This document shows, piece by piece, positions 5,631 through 6,370 of a stretch of DNA of 6,370 bases. Numbering within the stretch: the stretch's first letter is position 1; each line of letters begins with the position of its first letter. Location: NCBI GenBank assembly GCA_002422745.1, contig DITH01000035.1, forward strand, positions 10,441-16,810. Direction: 5' to 3'. A model generated the notes under the pieces. That model searched no databases and had not been told where the DNA came from. It saw only the letters and a list, made by a program, of their open reading frames with translations. Made by a program: the position numbers and the translations under genes. This DNA comes from Alphaproteobacteria bacterium UBA6189 (lineage in GTDB: Bacteria; Pseudomonadota; Alphaproteobacteria; Rickettsiales; UBA3002).

Positions 5631-5660
5631 TATATAGGGGAAAAGCCCCCACGGTGCCAA
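5631..5660 (-). promoter_or_regulatory. Candidate sigma70 promoter for the monooxygenase gene
   Basis: On the minus strand, TTGGCA (5660-5655, five of six) is followed after 18 nt by TATATA (5636-5631, four of six). A start near 5624 would give a leader of roughly 23 nt carrying AGGAAGAAG ahead of ATG 5601. The spacer contains a small palindrome, GGGG-AAAAG-CCCC (5637-5649), which could be an operator or a remnant polA terminator; it is not followed by a T-run. Confidence 0.42.
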
Positions 5661-5666
5661 TGAAAT

Positions 5667-6370
5667 CTAGTGTATTTCACCCCAATGGTTGCCGAGCCCG
5701 ACATCGACCGTGAGCGGCACCGAAAGATGGGCTACCTGCTCCATGGCGCGTTTGATTTTCGGCACCAGCGTTTCCGCCATGGCCTCGGGCGCTTCGACGA
5801 CCAGTTCGTCATGTACCTGTAGCAGTAACCTAGCCTTTGTCATTCCTACGGAAGCAGGCATCTCGTTAAGTGGATCCCCGCTTTCGCGGGGACGACCAAG
5901 CATTGTATCCACCGCCACCATGGCGCGTTTGATAATATCCGCCGCGGTACCCTGTAACGGCGCGTTGATGGCGGCGCGTTCGGAGAATTGGCGGAAGGCG
6001 CCATTTTTCGAATTGATGTCCTTCACGTGCACCTTGCGGCCATAGAGCGTTTCGACATAGCCATGCGCGCGCGCGAAGGCGATGGTGCTGTCCATATACT
6101 CGCGGATGCCGGGATATTGCTCGAAATAACGGCCAATATATTCCGCCGCTTCGGTGCGCGGAATGGAAAGACGCGTGGCAAGCCCATGGGCACTGATGCC
6201 GTAGATAATACCGAAATTGATGGTTTTGGCGCGGCGGCGCAATTCGCCGGATACGTCTGCCACGGGCACCCCAAACATCTGACTGGCGGTGACGGCGTGA
6301 ATATCGGTGCCATGGCGAAAGGCTTCTTTGAGCACCTCGATGCCCGCGACATGCGCCAGCAGGCGCAGCT
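5667..6370 (-). CDS. polA: DNA polymerase I, C-terminal polymerase domain, 5' end outside window, with in-frame palindromic insert
   Basis: Seen: the frame enters from the right edge (LRLLAHVAGIEVLKEAF, typical of family A palm/fingers) and continues to TAG 5669-5667. The O-helix motif RRRAKTINFGIIYGIS carries the dNTP-binding Arg and Lys, a Phe at the position that disfavours dideoxynucleotides, and the Tyr gate. TLYGRKVHVKDI, SERAAINAPLQGTAADIIKRAM, and motif C QVHDELV (catalytic Asp at 5810-5808) follow, then the usual short tail ending GNHWGEIH. Known: Pol I fills gaps in excision repair and replaces Okazaki primers. Odd: between AVDTML and KARLLLQVHDE there are about 15 residues more than in E. 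coli PolA, encoded by the repeat-like element at 5839-5896. The frame stays open and all visible catalytic residues are intact, so the gene looks functional. The 5' exonuclease domain, any proofreading domain and the start codon lie outside. Confidence 0.96.
   Translation of the reverse strand, partial: LRLLAHVAGIEVLKEAFRHGTDIHAVTASQMFGVPVADVSGELRRRAKTINFGIIYGISAHGLATRLSIPRTEAAEYIGRYFEQYPGIREYMDSTIAFARAHGYVETLYGRKVHVKDINSKNGAFRQFSERAAINAPLQGTAADIIKRAMVAVDTMLGRPRESGDPLNEMPASVGMTKARLLLQVHDELVVEAPEAMAETLVPKIKRAMEQVAHLSVPLTVDVGLGNHWGEIH
5839..5896 (-). repeat. Palindromic repeat-like element inserted in frame within polA
   Basis: Seen: on the plus strand the element opens GTCATTCC (5839-5846) and closes GGGGACGAC (5888-5896). 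The ends form imperfect inverted repeats: the reverse complement of the right end starts GTCGTCCC, six of eight matching. Inside are two hairpins. TCCCCGC (5875-5881) pairs with GCGGGGA (5886-5892) around TTTC, which in the mRNA is a GAAA tetraloop. CCTAC (5845-5849) pairs with GCAGG (5854-5858) around GGAA, with one A/C mismatch that becomes a G-U wobble in the mRNA. It encodes, in the polA frame, RPRESGDPLNEMPASVGM and its immediate neighbours. Known: dispersed repeats of the style GTCATTCCCGC...GCGGGAATCC are common between genes in many proteobacteria, and Rickettsia and Wolbachia have palindromic elements inside genes. Only one copy is present here, so repeat status is inferred from resemblance. 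Confidence 0.75.

Noticed and set aside
4168..5637. Two long plus-strand open frames (about 306 and 171 codons) opposite the monooxygenase gene
   Set aside because: They are antisense to a well-supported gene with recognisable motifs, show no family motifs and no good ribosome binding sites, and are expected from GC-biased codon positions.
5602..5652. GTG 5652 as the start of the monooxygenase
   Set aside because: It has no Shine-Dalgarno, the 17 extra residues are unlike the family start, and the segment contains the candidate promoter; ATG 5601 has AGGA at good spacing.
5875..5892. The strong GC hairpin TCCCCGC-TTTC-GCGGGGA as a transcription terminator
   Set aside because: It lies inside the open polA frame, has no following T-run, and full polymerase motifs continue downstream of it, so termination there would destroy an essential gene product.

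Overview
The window carries ordinary chromosomal genes of a moderately GC-rich bacterium. Gene content and protein style point to an alphaproteobacterium: a long nitronate monooxygenase-like protein, a tandem SH3_4-type periplasmic protein beside a 2-hydroxyacid dehydrogenase, and dut leading into a MoeB/HesA-like gene. This assignment is inference from family resemblance; no rRNA or other decisive marker is present. No tRNA, rRNA, CRISPR, transposase or phage gene was seen.

Left block, plus strand (1-2375): the C-terminal end of dUTPase (dut), an Rrf2-family regulator without iron-sulfur cysteines, cysteine synthase (cysK), and a ThiF/MoeB/HesA-type adenylating enzyme. The gaps are 3, 9 and 11 nt, so this is almost certainly one transcript. 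The last three genes form a sulfur module: a likely cysteine-responsive regulator, the enzyme that makes cysteine, and an E1-like enzyme of the kind that charges ubiquitin-like sulfur carriers.

Middle block (2372-4137): a small minus-strand gene (56 aa) with a textbook Shine-Dalgarno ends tail-to-tail with the E1-like gene, their stop codons interlocking. Upstream of it is an AT-rich promoter-like patch, then a minus-strand D-2-hydroxyacid dehydrogenase of the glyoxylate/hydroxypyruvate reductase type. Diverging from that is an exported protein with two bacterial SH3 domains, behind a good sigma70-like promoter.

Right block, minus strand (4160-6370): the C-terminal polymerase domain of DNA polymerase I (polA, entering from the right edge), then a nitronate monooxygenase/2-nitropropane dioxygenase-family protein with an unusual Cys cluster near its C-terminus. 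A 12-bp hairpin separates this gene from the convergent SH3 gene.

The most striking observation is inside polA. A roughly 58-bp palindromic repeat-like element (5839-5896) sits in frame and appears to add about 15 residues just before the catalytic QVHDE motif. It resembles the dispersed 'GTCATTCC...GCGGGGA' repeats that normally lie between proteobacterial genes, and the situation recalls the protein-coding palindromic elements of Rickettsia and Wolbachia.
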